Assembly: GCA_037102815.1 (NCBI GenBank)
Contig: BTPP01000001.1
Location: forward strand, 1,699,001 to 1,763,000
From: Neurospora intermedia
Lineage: Eukaryota; Ascomycota; Sordariomycetes; Sordariales; Sordariaceae
Direction: 5' to 3'
Length of the DNA stretch: 64,000 nt
Shown: piece after piece, positions 9,868 through 24,460 of the stretch
Layout: each line of letters opens with the position of its first letter
Position numbering within the stretch: the first letter of the stretch is position 1
Translations under genes and position numbers: made by a program
The notes under the pieces: model-generated
What the model saw: the letters and a program-made list of their open reading frames with translations, nothing else
Databases searched by the model: none
What the model was told of the DNA's origin: nothing

Positions 9868-12800
9868 ATGGGCTCCTCACAAAAAGACCGCGGCGTACGC
9901 ATCGCCATCGACAGAGGCGGCACCTTCACAGACTGCGTCGGCAACTACAACGGCGAGGACATTGTCATCAAGCTTCTCTCCGTCGACCCAGCCAACTACG
10001 ATGATGCGCCCCTCGAGGGTATCCGGCGCATCATGTCGCACTTCCTCAAGAAAGAGATCCCCCGCGGGCAGCCATTAGACACAGCCAAGATCGATTCCAT
10101 CCGTATGGGTACAACAGTTGCAACCAATGCTCTCCTGGAAAGAAAGGGCGAGCAGATCGCCATGGTGGTCACCAAGGGCTTCAAAGATTGTCTTGTGATC
10201 GGCAACCAGTCGAGACCCAAGATCTTCGACTTGGCGATTCGCAAGCCCGAGGTGCTGTACTCGACGGTTGTGGAAGTGGAGGAGCGTGTCACACTCGAAG
10301 ACTACGCCGAAGATCCAGAACGCCATCTCACCAAGGTGGATGTCAAGGCCGGCACCACCGAAGCCAAGAACGCCGACCTCGTCATGGGTCTATCAGGAGA
10401 AGCCGTCCGGATTCTTCAAAGGCCAGAAAAGGAGACCATCCGCGCCAAGCTCCAGGAGATCTACGACAGTGGCATCAGGAGCATAGCCGTATGTCTGATG
10501 CACGCCTACACCTTCCCCGACCACGAGGCTCTCGTCGGCGAGGTCGCCCGCGAGATCGGCTTCACCCACATCTCCCTCAGCCACGAGCTCATGCCCATGA
10601 TCAAGCTCGTCTCGCGCGCCACCTCAGTCTGCGCAGACGCCTACCTCACACCCGCCATCAAGAAGTACATCTCCGGTTTCCAAAAGGGATTCGTCGGTGG
10701 TCTCGGAACTAAGGGTGTCAAGCAGTCAGAAGGTGCTGTAGGCGCTCGCTGCGAATTCATGCAATCCGACGGCGGTCTCGTCGACGTCGATAAGTTCACC
10801 GGTCTCAAGGCCATTTTGTCCGGCCCTGCCGGTGGTGTGGTCGGCTACGCCATCACCTCGTACGACGAGAACACCAAGATCCCCGTCATCGGCTTCGACA
10901 TGGGCGGCACCAGCACGGACGTGTCCCGTTATGGCGAGGGCCGGTACGACCACACCTTCGAGACCACCACGGCCGGCGTCACCATCCAGTCGCCGCAGCT
11001 GGACATCAACACCGTCGCTGCCGGCGGCGGTTCCATCCTTTTCTTCCGCAACGGTCTGTTCGTCGTCGGCCCAGAGTCTGCTAGCGCTCACCCCGGCCCT
11101 GCGTGCTACCGCAAGGGTGGCCCGGCAACCGTTACCGATGCCAACTTGTTCCTGGGCAGACTCTTGCCCGAGTTCTTCCCCAAGATCTTCGGCAAGAACG
11201 AGGATGAAGGGTTGGACCCGGAGGCTAGTAGGATCAAGATCCAGGAACTGGCGGACCAGATCAAGGCTGAGACAGGCAAGGAAATGGATCTTGACGAGGT
11301 CGCGTACGGCTTCCTGACAGTGGCTAACGAGGCCATGACTAGACCCATCAGGAGCATCACTGAGGCCAAGGGTCACGATACTTCCAAGCACCGTCTTGCT
11401 ACTTTTGGTGGTGCCGGTGGTCAGCATGCTGTGGCTATCGCCGAGTCTTTGGGTATCAAGCAGATCCTCATCCACCGTTACTCTTCCGTCTTGTCGGCCT
11501 ACGGCATGGCTCTGGCTGACGTGGTTGATGAGCGCCAGGAGCCTGACTCTTCTGTCTGGAAGGCTGATGACCAGTCCGTCATCCAGGGGCTCAAGGACAA
11601 GATGGAGGCTCTGAAGGAAAAGTCCCGCCAGGCGCTGCGTGACCAAGGGTTTGAGGACGACCAGATCGTGTTCGAGGAGTATCTGAACATGCGCTACCGC
11701 GGAACCGAGTCGACACTGATGATCATCAAGCCTACCGCCGAGGAAGCCGAGAAGCACTACAGCGGCAACGACTGGGACTTTGCCAGCGCGTTTGTGCGCC
11801 ACCACAGATACGAGTTCGGCTTCACGCTGGAGGAGCGCGACATTGTCATTGATGATGTCCGTGTCAGAGGCATTGGCAAGAGCTTCCGGTATGAGGAGAA
11901 AAGTGTCGATGAGCAGCTCAAGACGATTCAGAAGAAGGATGTGGATGTCAAGAACAGGCACAGCACTGCCAAGGTGTACTTTGAGAATGGACGGATGGAT
12001 ACGCCCATCTACAAGCTCGGAGATCTCAGCGTCGGCACTGTGATCAAGGGTCCGGCCATGCTGGCTGATGGCACACAGACTATTGTGGTCACACCTAAGA
12101 GCACTGCCCTGGTGCTGGAGACCCACGTTGTGGTTGATATCGAGGAGATGGATAAGAACAAGGATCAGAAGGGAGATGGCGAGCGCGAGGTTGACCCCAT
12201 CATGCTCAGTATCTTTGGCCATAGGTTCATGGCTATTGCGGAGCAGATGGGTATGGCTCTGCAGAAGACCAGTGTCAGCACGAACGTCAAGGAGCGTCTG
12301 GACTTTTCGTGCGCCATCTTTGATGCTAACGGTGGTCTCGTTGCCAACGCTCCTCATTTGCCCGTCCACTTGGGTGAGTATCCCCATTCTTCCACAAATG
12401 TTTCTTAGCTGATAATTTCTAGGCTCCATGTCCACCTGCGTTCGCCGTCAAGCGGAGATCTGGAAGGGTAAGCTGCGCAAGGGCGATGTTCTTATGACCA
12501 ACCACCCCTCGTATGGCGGTACTCACCTTCCCGATGTCACCCTGATCATGCCCGCCTTCAATGAAGCCGGCGACAAGATTCTCTTTTACGCCGCCTCCCG
12601 TGCTCACCACGCCGATATTGGCGGTATCACCGCCGGCAGCATGCCTCCCCACTCCCGCGAGCTCTACCAGGAGGGCGCCGCCGTCAAGAGTGAGAAGCTA
12701 GTCTCGGAGGGCAAGTTCAACGAAGACCGCGTCATCGAGCTCTTCCACAAGGAGCCCGCCCAGTACCCCGGCTGCAGCGGCACCCGCTGCCTCGCCGACA

Positions 12801-14038
12801 ACATGAGTGACCTGCGCGCCCAAGTGTCCGCCAACCAAAAGGGCATCTCCCTCATCGAGACCCTGATCGCCGAATACGGGGAAGACACCGTGCAATTCTA
12901 CATGGTCGCCATCCAAAACAACGCCGAGCAACAAGTCCGCAACCTCCTGCGCACCGTCCACAAGCGCTTCCAAGGCCGCGACCTCTCCGCCATCGACTAC
13001 ATGGACGACGGCAGCCCGATCCAGCTCAAGGTGACCATCGACCCAGAAGCAGGCGAAGCCGTCTTTGACTTTGCCGGCACCGGCCCCGAAGTGTACGCCA
13101 ACATCAACGCGCCCGAAGCCATCTCCTACTCGGCCATCATCTACACCCTCCGCTGCATGATCTCGGAGGACATTCCGCTGAACCAGGGCTGTCTGAAGCC
13201 CGTGACCGTCAAGATCCCGCCCAAGTCACTCTTGTCCCCTTCCGACAACGCCGCCGTCGTGGGCGGCAACGTGCTCACCTCGCAGCGCATCACGGACGTC
13301 ATCTTCAAGGCCTTCCAGGCGTGCGCCGCCTCGCAAGGGTGCTGCAACAACCTCACTTTTGGCTTTGGCGGCAACGTCGCGGGCGAGAAGGAGGTGAAAG
13401 GATTTGGATACTATGAAACCATTGCCGGCGGTTCGGGTGCCGGCCCGACATGGGAGGGAACGGATGGTGTGCATGTGCACATGACCAACACGCGAATTAC
13501 GGACTCGGAGATCTTCGAGCGTCGATACCCCGTTTTGTTGCGCGAGTTTTCCATTCGGAAGGGGTCGGGAGGAAAAGGTAAGCACCGCGGTGGCGATGGC
13601 GTGGTGCGCGATATTGAGTTCCGACTGCCGCTGCAGGTCAGCATTCTTTCGGAACGAAGAGTGTACAGACCGTATGGTCTGGCGGGCGGCGAGGATGCGC
13701 AGTGCGGGTTGAATTTGTGGGTGAGGAAGGTGAAGAAGGCGCGGTGGGAGGATACGCTGCGCAAGATCCAGAATGGGGAGCAGGACCAGCAGGAGGAAGA
13801 GGAGAAGGAGAAGGAAGTGGGGGGTGAGGCCGAGGGTTATGAAGAGCGAGTGATCAATATGGGCGCCAAGAACAGTGCGCCGATGAAGGCGGGTGATAGG
13901 ATCATTATTTGCACGCCTGGTGGTGGTGGCTGGGGAAAGAGTGGTGAGGAGAGGGAGGTGGATGAGACTCGGGATCCGATGGGCAACTGGAAGATGGGAA
14001 GTCATGCGGCGAGGATGGATATGGCGCTGCAGGCTTGA
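9868..14038 (+). CDS. 5-oxoprolinase, ATP-hydrolysing (HyuA–HyuB fusion)
   Basis: Two exons, 9868–12373 and 12423–14038, encode 1,373 residues, close to the roughly 1,290 of yeast Oxp1 and mammalian OPLAH. The enzyme opens 5-oxo-L-proline to glutamate with ATP in the glutathione (gamma-glutamyl) cycle, in the cytosol. The N-terminal hydantoinase-A part shows 'IDRGGTFTDCVG' (about residues 14–25), 'MGTTVATNALLERKG' and the second phosphate-binding motif 'GFDMGGTSTDV' near 342. The C-terminal hydantoinase-B part shows 'TNHPSYGGTHLPD', 'SRAHHADIGG' and a terminal 'TPGGGGWG'. The 49 bp phase-1 intron (GTGAGT…CTAG) restores 'HLGSMSTCVRRQ' across the junction. A Glu/Lys/Gln-rich insert sits near the C-terminus. 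It converges on the transporter gene downstream. Confidence 0.93.
12374..12422 (+). other. Intron of the 5-oxoprolinase gene
   Basis: A 49 bp phase-1 intron with GTGAGT donor, GCTGAT branch-like site and CTAG acceptor. It joins the hydantoinase-B halves in frame. Confidence 0.9.
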
Positions 14039-14249
14039 TTTGGTGGTTGATGTTAGGGACCTGATGAGTGGTGAGGTGAAGAAGAAGAAGACGAAGAAGA
14101 AGAAGAAGTTGTAAGCGCTTAGCGGGAGTCTATGTATGTATTTTCCAAGTATGTATATAAGTATAGCAAACGAATATGAACATGATATGTACCAACCCGT
14201 CCGGGACTCAAAAAAATACGAACGCCACCATCAACCAAGTCAAGACCTC
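14039..14249. other. Convergent 3' spacer with AAG repeat
   Basis: Only 211 bp separate the stop codons of the convergent 5-oxoprolinase and transporter genes. An (AAG)n tract lies at about 14,079–14,109. Both 3' ends must form here, so transcripts may overlap. Confidence 0.6.
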
Positions 14250-16133
14250 TCAAAGCTTGAACCTGAACCCCTCAACATTGATGGCCCCGTCCACCCACTC
14301 TCCCCTCGCCAACTTCTTATTTTGCCTGCTCAGAATCATCCTCATCGCCGTCGCCGCACACACCGCAACAAACGCCGTAACACAGTTCACCACCATGGCC
14401 ACCGTGTAATGCGGCGCCGCGCTATTCGGATACAGATAGCTAGCGTAGATACTGCTGAAGCTACCGACCGCATTGATAAAGGCCAGTGCCGCCGCTCTCT
14501 TGGCCGGCGGTCTGGGCATGGTATTCGAGACCCACGATATCGCCACGACGAAACTGGAGTAGACCGAAGGGACCATGAGCATCATGCTGATGTAGCGGGG
14601 GGCAACATGCGTCGTTGTCGCGGCCATGATGTACGCCACGATGGCGACGCACATGGGGATGGCAATGTGGAAGTATCGCTCGCCCGTCTTGTCGGCGTGC
14701 CAGGCGTTGGCGAAGGTGACAATGACAGCCAAAACGTAGGGCGGCGCGGTGAGCAGGAGGGAGTGAATCCTGCTGTAGCCGAGGGTTTGGACGACGGTGG
14801 GGAAAAAGTTGGTGACGGTGCCGGAGGCGACGATGCAGAAGAGGAGGACCATCTAATCGTCGTCGTCGTCCATGTTAGTTTCCGACTTTACCACACACAA
14901 ACACATGGGGGAGATACACGGGGGGGATGAAATACTAACCAAAACATAGGTCCTGAAATCCGTAAACGCCATCTTAGCCCCCTGCCAAAAAGTCTGCTTC
15001 TCCCCTCCCACCCAATCATCCACGCCCACATCCTCTTCTAACCGCCAAACCGCCAGCGACTTCTCTTCCTCCGTCAACCAGCTCGTCGTCCTGGGGAAAT
15101 TCGGCAGCACAAAGAAACACGCAAAAGCGACGAACGTGGTCGCCGATCCCTCGAGGATGAACAGCCACTGCCAGGCATGGAACCCCCTTGCTCCATCCAA
15201 TCCAGATACCACGCCCGCTGTGATCAGACCGGAAAAGGCACCTGCCAAGAGGGAGCCCGAGTATAAGATGGCAGTGCGCAAGCCGAGCTCGGAACGCGTG
15301 TACCAGCAAGAGAGGTAGTACAGACAACCCGGGAAATAGGCGGCTTCGACGAAGCCGAGGAGGAAACGGACGACGTAGAGGCCGGTGACGGAGGTGCAGG
15401 CGGAGGTGGCGGCGGAGATGGTGCCCCAGACTATCATCTGTTGGGTGGGTTAGTCAGAGAGTCATGGAGGAGAATACGAAGATGGTGAAAAGAGGAGGTG
15501 AAGAGGGGAGGAAAGGAAGGAAGAAGTGACCTACGCAACAAGGAAGATAGATGGCCGGTTTTCCAAACTTGTTGAGAAACAAGTTGGATGGGAGTTGCAT
15601 CAAAAGGTAGCCAACAAAGAGGATGCTGACAGAAGTTTGGTACTGGACGGAGGAAAGGTTGAGGTCGCGCTCGAGGTTGGCGAGTTTGGCGGCAGCGATG
15701 TTGTTTCTGTTGTGTGGCATATGTGTCAGTGAGTGACTGTCTTCTTTTTCCATCCAATCCTTCCCATGCCATAGCTCCAATCCCCCTTTCTCCCAAAGTA
15801 TCCCGGATCACCCATCAATCCAGGCAACGGTCGCAAAACAAAGAGAATATTGACATACCGATCAATATAGTTCAAGAAATACATAATCAAAACAGCCGGC
15901 ATCAACCTCAAGTCAATCTTTCTCTTCAACTTCTTCTCCAGGTCCTGGCGCTCTGCCGGACTCAGGGCTGCAATCCAAGACGGTGGCCGAAGGGCATTGT
16001 TATGATCAGGGTGATCATGGGAGGAAGGACTTTCGGCAAGTTCAATGTTCTGGACGTCCACGACCTTGGTACAGTCGCCGTGTGATTTTGTTGCAGACAT
16101 GTCAATCTTCGGATACACTGTTGGCTTTGTCAT
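14250..16133 (-). CDS. MFS transporter, anion:cation symporter (Dal5/Tna1-like)
   Basis: Four exons (15859–16133, 15535–15706, 14940–15437, 14250–14852) give 515 residues, typical of the ACS family of fungal organic-anion permeases (allantoate, nicotinate, pantothenate and dipeptide carriers). About 12 membrane segments are visible. The signature 'YIDRNNIAAAKLANLERDL' spans the first splice junction, and 'GYLLMQLPSNLFLNKFGKP' is the TM2–3 loop pattern. Exon 3 has 'RFLLGFVEAAYFPGCLYYLS' and a 'WQWLFILEG' motif. The long acidic N-terminal tail is cytosolic. The family's substrate cannot be read from sequence. The convergent 5-oxoprolinase makes an organic-acid substrate thinkable but unproven. 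An alternative start is Met12 (ATG at 16100). Confidence 0.88.
14853..14939 (-). other. Transporter intron 3
   Basis: 87 bp, GTTAGT…ATTAG on the minus strand, phase 0, joining '…DFRTYVL' to 'MVLLFCIVAS'. Confidence 0.8.
15438..15534 (-). other. Transporter intron 2
   Basis: 97 bp, GTAGGT…AACAG on the minus strand, phase 0, joining 'AIYLPCC' to 'MIVWGTISA'. Confidence 0.85.
15707..15858 (-). other. Transporter intron 1
   Basis: 152 bp, GTATGT…AACAG on the minus strand, phase 2. Splicing recreates the family motif YIDRNNIAAAKL. Confidence 0.9.
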
Positions 16134-17983
16134 ATTGAGTGGTTGCGAGGGCGTGGCTGTTGAACTGTGAGGATCCAGGGACAGGCGGCAGTTGGAATCT
16201 CTACTTGCTCAAAGAAAGCGGCAGCAAGACTGGTTTATATACTCAATATGCTCGTCTCCTTCGTCCTGATGTAAGTCAGATAGGTAACCACTGACAATGA
16301 ATGATACTCCACGACAAGTTGAGCTAATCCCTAACCGGGCTTGGTGATCGTTGCGTCCCGAAGATCGTATCGTGGCGAAATCCCGGGTGTAGATCCGGGG
16401 TAGTGTAGAAGCTTACAAGGCTAGGGTTCGAGCAAGGAACAAGGAGGAGGAGGACGAGGAGGAGGAGAACTACAATCCTTCTAGGTTAGTACCTCATCGC
16501 TTATCTCTTTCGTTCTTGATACCCTTTACTCCTCAAGTACCTGATTTCCGCGCATAATACTCAGTTGTATGTACATGACGGGTTTCCATGACATATGCCC
16601 GTCGAAGCATTGCATTGCACCGAACCGCAATCTTGCTCTTGCTCTCTCTCTCCGAAATCCGGCAGTACCACAGACAGCACTAGGGTGCTTTGCGATGATG
16701 GAGGATCGACGAGACTTGCTAGGTAGGTAACGTTCCAGACCTAGGATGGGGCAGATGAGCTGACGACTAGTTGAGGAGCTGATGACCCTGATAAAGCTCT
16801 TCGGCCCCGCGATGTTTGAAACAGCTTCTCGCCACTTATACTTTGCGGCCCATTTCTCCGCCAAGTAAGTGGTCAAGCGAAGGAAGATGGAGATCTTCAG
16901 TAGGTAGTGAGCCGAACCATTCTATCTTCGCCTCAGTCTTGTTGTGTTCGACGGTGCCGAGCCGACTTTGTCCTTAGTTTTTAGTTGCACCTGCCGCTTC
17001 AGTTCCATTAGGATGTCGGCAGGACCACCACCATCGATGTTATCGCTTTCCTTTCCAACCTAGCGTGGAAATATTTTCCGTTCTGTGGGAGGAATTAAGT
17101 ATCGTAGAATATAGATCCAGATGAAGATCGGAGCGCTTGTTGCGCGGAAGGTGGGGGGTTCTATGGGGGCATTTGGGGGAGAAGGAATCATCGTCAGCGT
17201 GGGGAACATAACGTGAACGTGATGTGGTTGACTTGCATGTGGTTTCTGATTCTCGATGCGGAATTAGAATAAAACAAGACCAAATCTGCCGGAAATTTGG
17301 TCGGACCATGCAAACTCCTGATCACGATAGCTTCATTCAACATATCAGAAAGCTTCGGACTTGACCCACCGTTCGTTCAGAAATCAAAAGTACATATGTA
17401 AGTCTCATCCAACGTAGCATACAACTTAAGCCAGGTCAGGGCCTGGCCAAAACTTGCCTTGCTTTCGAAAGTTGTGCATTTTGACTTGCCTTGCTTTGTA
17501 ATTACTAAATACTTGCCGTCTTGCCTTGTTGTTGACAGCTTGCATAAATCTTTTGCACATACCCGACACTGGTACATATTTTGCCCCGACTTGCCGGATT
17601 ACCGAACGTACCAAAAACGCACTTTCAATGAGGTAGGTAGACGGGTATGTATGACCTTACCTTGGCTTGGCTTACCTTGTGTGCCAGACAGGGTCTCATA
17701 TCCTCCTTCTAGCGCTCTTCGAAGCAGGAATGATACCGTTCAACCACCAATGCCCGGCGCAATGCTCACGGAGTGCACTCCACCAATGACAAAAGTTTCA
17801 CATCCACACGCCATAACATGTCAATGATGAATGCACGTACGTACGTACATACGTATTGCCTACGCGCGGTGAAGGGCACGTTACCAACGACATGGAGCCT
17901 AACTGTTACATTTCGAGTCTATCAAACCCAAGATCTCAGTTTCGCGGTCCAGAACAGTCCAAATAGACTTCGCTACTTACATA

Positions 17984-18001
17984 CAGTAAGGTCCCCTGTT
18001 C
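17984..18001 (+). repeat. MITE left terminal inverted repeat
   Basis: 18 bp, exactly matched in reverse at 18,309–18,326. Preceded by TA at 17,982–17,983. Confidence 0.9.
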
Positions 18002-18308
18002 TGACACCCCCCAGTTGCAGCAACCCCCCCTGTAGCGGCAACCCCCATAGCGAAATCTGGCATTTTTTGCCTAGGAAGAGCAACCCGACAACTAGCAACC
18101 CGGGAGAGGCAGAGTTGCTGTTAATTTGTATGGTGAAATGGGAAAAGTGGGTCCGTTACCTCTCAAAATATACCTGGCATGCCAGTTTTGGTGCAGTTTT
18201 GGTGTTTTTTTTGGGGGGGGTAAGAAGGAAAGTGGTCTGTGCACGACACCATTTTCAACAACCCCCCCTGTTCGAACAACCTCTTTACCCAGATTTTTGG
18301 GGTTGCTG

Positions 18309-18326
18309 GAACAGGGGACCTTACTG
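18309..18326 (-). repeat. MITE right terminal inverted repeat
   Basis: 18 bp reverse complement of the left end. Followed by TA at 18,327–18,328. Confidence 0.9.
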
Positions 18327-18846
18327 TATGGTCAAACAAAGCTCTGGAGAAAGCCAGGAAAATACGACTGTCGTTCACGTGCTCAAAACTAGTTTCATTC
18401 CGCACTGAGCCGCCTACGATGGCTCTTGGGTTTCTGGTTCCTGCGTATCGGTTATGACATCAGCCCCACCACGCCCAACCCAGAGCACTATCCTCCTGAT
18501 GGCTAAAGAAAGACTGCGCCACATGTGGCGGTGGACTGGATGGAGGGCACATCGAAACTACTTAGCTGGAACACTTTAGATTTGGTTAAGTCTTGAGGAC
18601 TGTCAATGTGTTTTTGAGCTTGGGAAACGGGCATCTGTCACATTGTAATCAACAACCAAATACTTACCTAACTATTAACTTTTTGCTCTATAATTGGTGG
18701 CGGTTCAATTGGAGTTACCTAATGACGGCGGCGTTTTAACATTTGCTTTTCTGAGTTGGGGGACAACTCCATGACCTGGATGATATCCCAAGTTATGCAC
18801 CATGTGTTTATCGGACAGCGTGCTAAGGAGTAATACATTCTACACA

Positions 18847-18864
18847 TTTTTTTTTTTTTTTTTT
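18847..18864. repeat. Poly-T tract (18 nt)
   Basis: Uninterrupted T homopolymer in the spacer upstream of nothing coding. Confidence 0.9.
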
Positions 18865-19537
18865 GGCCTATGTCTAGTTTCCGCAAATAGGACTACAAGT
18901 GAGCTCGTCTCAAAATCAGATTTAAGTCTATCTCCTCCCAATGGGTATCCCAAATAGCGTTCAACCACCATAGCTTGATCATTCTAATGCCAACCGTCAA
19001 CATCATGACGGGCAGTCTCATATGTCTCTATAGGGAAGAAAAACGAAGCCTCCACGCTCGCAAGTCATCCCCGAGATGTGTAGATGCAGCATTAAAAGCC
19101 AACCCAACGGAACGAACGTGTGATGCCGTGTCTTCCTCCAACGAGAGAAAGAGTCCAATTTCAAAGCCAGTGTAGCACTGACAAACTCGACCATCAAAAC
19201 ACCGCTGGTGCATGATGAGACATGGCACGGTAGAGAAGAGAATGGTGACGCCCGCCCCCTTCCTACTTAAACGTGGGCGTATCTTGTTTGTCGAATTGCT
19301 TCCATGTAAAATAATCTTCCCAACCCGTACTGCGAATATTTCCTCCTGTTCAACAAGACAAGGAGCATTAGTCATGTTTGTTGATGGTGTCCAACAGTGT
19401 AGGCTGCGGTAAGTATATGCAAAGGGTACAAAGGCATCAGGAAAGCATTAGCCAGAACTGAAGGCCCGGAATCTGTGGAACAAAACCAAAGGCATGAACG
19501 TAGCGACCGCAAGCCATTAATCAATTGTCGGGGCATC

Positions 19538-22118
<2,581 letters not shown>

Positions 22119-23231
22119 GGTGGACGGAGTCGCTTGCAACCCAAGTGGACGACACTGAATCGCGGGTGGGAGGTCGTTCGTTTCGTCTGACCAGATGTCG
22201 TCCGACTGGATAGTGAAGACGGCGAATGGGGAATGGAGGAACCGCGATGGCCCCTCGATTGGATCCTGGGAGCGGGAGCGAACAGACTCAAGAGGTTGGA
22301 GCTAATGAAGCTAGGTACGTCAAGTCAAGGCTCGGTGGGCTGTCTGTGTCGTAGCGTCGTCGGTCGATGTAAGGTACCGCGTTGCTTGTTCAGGAGAACA
22401 TCATGTATCGGATGCGCATTCGGTCGGTGTTCGGTTGTCAGCCGACAAGAATCAGCAATCGCGGTGGACGGGCAGCGGGCAATCAAGTGGGTGTTGGAGA
22501 CTTGGAGCTGTTAGGTTAGGAGGAAGTGGACAAGCGAACACTGCAGCGGGGCAACAATCCAGAGATGGTGTAATGGAAAACGGGGTGGAAGGAGTCGGGC
22601 GGGGATCTGGGGTGAAGAATGGGGGAATTAGTGGAGGATTTGGGAGGATGCAGGGACGACATACGGCAGCATCGCGGGGTCAGAGCGCTCCGGAAAGCGG
22701 CCACCTTAACTTGCCACGGGGCTGCCGAGCCGGACGGAAAGTTCCATCATTCATCAAACAGCTACCTAGACTACCATACTTCATGTTTCGTTACTACCGC
22801 CCGGTTGGGGGCAGGTCATCCGGCTCGGTCACAGGACCATTGTCACAAGGCCGATAAAAGCCTTGTGTACACACGTGTCTACCACACATTATGGCCCAAA
22901 ATGGTAGCAAGTCGGAATTACAAAGACTACGTATACGATGTTCTCGTGTATAGAATACTAAATGATTCAATTGCAAACCGGGCTGGTCTTCGATCCCATG
23001 TACGGATCGCTCACTGGTCTTGAATTGTGGATGTTTGGTACAATGAGAACCTCAATGGACAATCGCGCCGGCTTTTGGTTAGTATCATCCGGATAGCGGG
23101 CAAGGTTCACCCAAAACCGTGATCTGAATGTGTAATCAAAATGACGACTGAACTCTCATATGTCATCCATGGAATTGTGCACCTCGCCAACATCTCTAGA
23201 GAAAGTCACTCACCACCCACCTGCAACTGCC
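22119..23231. promoter_or_regulatory. SNF1 upstream region
   Basis: A 1.1 kb spacer between two minus-strand genes, containing the SNF1 promoter and leader and the 3' end of the TMEM19-like transcript. No discrete element could be defined. Confidence 0.4.
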
Positions 23232-24460
23232 TTACGCCCACCATGGCGACAACACAAACTGCAGAGGGACTCCCCAATACCACGATGCGACGGCCATCGC
23301 TCCCACGCTCATGCCAAATGCCATCAAGAAGTTGACATCATTGTTATCAAGCAGGTCCCAGCCGTTCTCCACCACTCGCGACGGCCTCTCGTCTCCAAAG
23401 CTCGACCTCCGCTGCTTGTTGCGCGGATCGTACTTGTCACCGGAAGCGGCGCCGACATCCTCAACCGCATCCGTCCCCTCGCCAGACAGAAGAGAGGACT
23501 TGATCTCAGCCTTGGTACGACCGGCAACATTGTTGGGGTTCGTAGCGTTGGAAACCAGTACCCTCACGCCACCCTCGCCCTCGACAATCTTGCCCGTACG
23601 CACATCCTTGACACTGGCTTGAAAGAGCCCGCCCAAAATGCTGTCCACAACGCTGCCCAAGAAACCCCAGACTGTGAGACCGAGAATGAGCATACGGCGC
23701 TGTCCCAGTGACCAGCCCGCGGCACCGCCAAGTCTCGTAGCCGTCTCGTCAGTGCAAAGAGGCAGAAGAAGCATGGACGCCGTAACGATGATCATGCTGC
23801 CCAACAGGCCAGCGCCAAGACCGACGAGGGAGACGCCGCCGTTGGTGCCACGCGGTACCTTGCGCAAGTTCCAGCTTGTGATCAGGCGCGGCTCGCCCTT
23901 GGACAGAATGCCCAGCTCAGAGCTAAAGGTGTCGGCCGCAACACAGGCATAATTGGCAATGATACCAATCACCAACAAATCGCCGCCCCAGGAGAAGCAA
24001 AGGCTACCGGTGCCGGTGCTGGTGGGATTAGCGATCAGCGCCTGCTTGCGCACATGGAGCTGATAAGCGTGGAGCAGAGAGAAGATGGAAGCCGTGAGCG
24101 AGTTGGCGAACACTTGGGTGTGATTTCTCGGGCCCTCGCCGCCGGACGTGCCCTTGGAGTGCACTGTGAGCTTGGCCTTGACGTTTTCCTTTACCTAGCC
24201 GGGGAAAGAGGTCGATATTAGCTGTCACGTCCACGACTAACTTGTGCCGCCCTTGGGTAGAGCTTCAGACTTACATGCGTTACCCGCGTTCCCGCCAGGA
24301 AGAACACGACGAGCAGAGCAAAGGGAAGATTCCAAGGGTGAACTGCGTGTGCAATGGCCGTAAGGAGAGCAGCAAAGATGCCGCCGGGCGTCAACGACTT
24401 CTTGGAGTAAGCTCTGTAACAGAGCGCCGCGATCGCGGGTACGGCGATTTCAACTCTCAT
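23232..24460 (-). CDS. TMEM19/DUF92 family integral membrane protein
   Basis: Two exons, 24275–24460 and 23232–24194, encode 382 residues. The family (DUF92) includes human TMEM19 and plant/cyanobacterial VTE6 phytyl-phosphate kinases. The fungal role is not established. The diagnostic core is 'VAADTFSSELGILSKGEP' followed by 'VPRGTNGGVSLVGLGAG', with several hydrophobic segments before and after it. The N-terminus 'TPGGIFAALLTAIAHAV' and 'FFLAGTRVTHVKENVKAKL' across the splice site also fit. The 80 bp intron is GTAAGT…CTAG in phase 0. A hydrophilic, poorly conserved loop (about residues 240–330) precedes the final membrane segment. The C-terminal end could involve one more small intron because the stop overlaps a GTAAGG. 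Confidence 0.85.
24195..24274 (-). other. Intron of the TMEM19-like gene
   Basis: 80 bp, GTAAGT donor and GGCTAG acceptor on the minus strand, phase 0. Confidence 0.88.

Larger units (their letters stand above)
17984..18326. mobile_element. pogo/Fot1-type MITE (343 bp, no ORF)
   Basis: Perfect 18-bp terminal inverted repeats, CAGTAAGGTCCCCTGTTC at the left end and its exact reverse complement at the right, flanked on both sides by TA. TA target duplication and a CAGT-type terminus are hallmarks of pogo/Fot1/Tc1-mariner elements. The identity continues outward as CATA, giving 22 matched bases. The interior is non-coding and carries repeated GCAACCCC-like blocks near both ends. It is too short for a transposase, so it would need one in trans. 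It shows no RIP, suggesting a recent insertion or a length below the RIP threshold. Confidence 0.85.
16134..19537. other. 3.4 kb intergenic region with a MITE
   Basis: No gene is supported between the start of the transporter and the 3' end of SNF1. The spacer contains a GGA-rich tract near 16,440, a small region with repeated CTTGCCTTGCTTT (17,454 and 17,482), an ACGT microsatellite near 17,835, the MITE at 17,984–18,326 and an 18-nt T tract at 18,847. The transporter promoter lies at the left end. Confidence 0.5.

Noticed and set aside
10726-12435. 569-codon open frame on the minus strand
   Set aside because: It lies entirely antisense to the conserved 5-oxoprolinase gene. GC-rich third positions make long antisense frames common, and it shows no domain.
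22119-22139. Seven-residue N-terminal extension of SNF1
   Set aside because: It would start at a TTG. The ATG at 22118 has a near-ideal context (CACCATGG).
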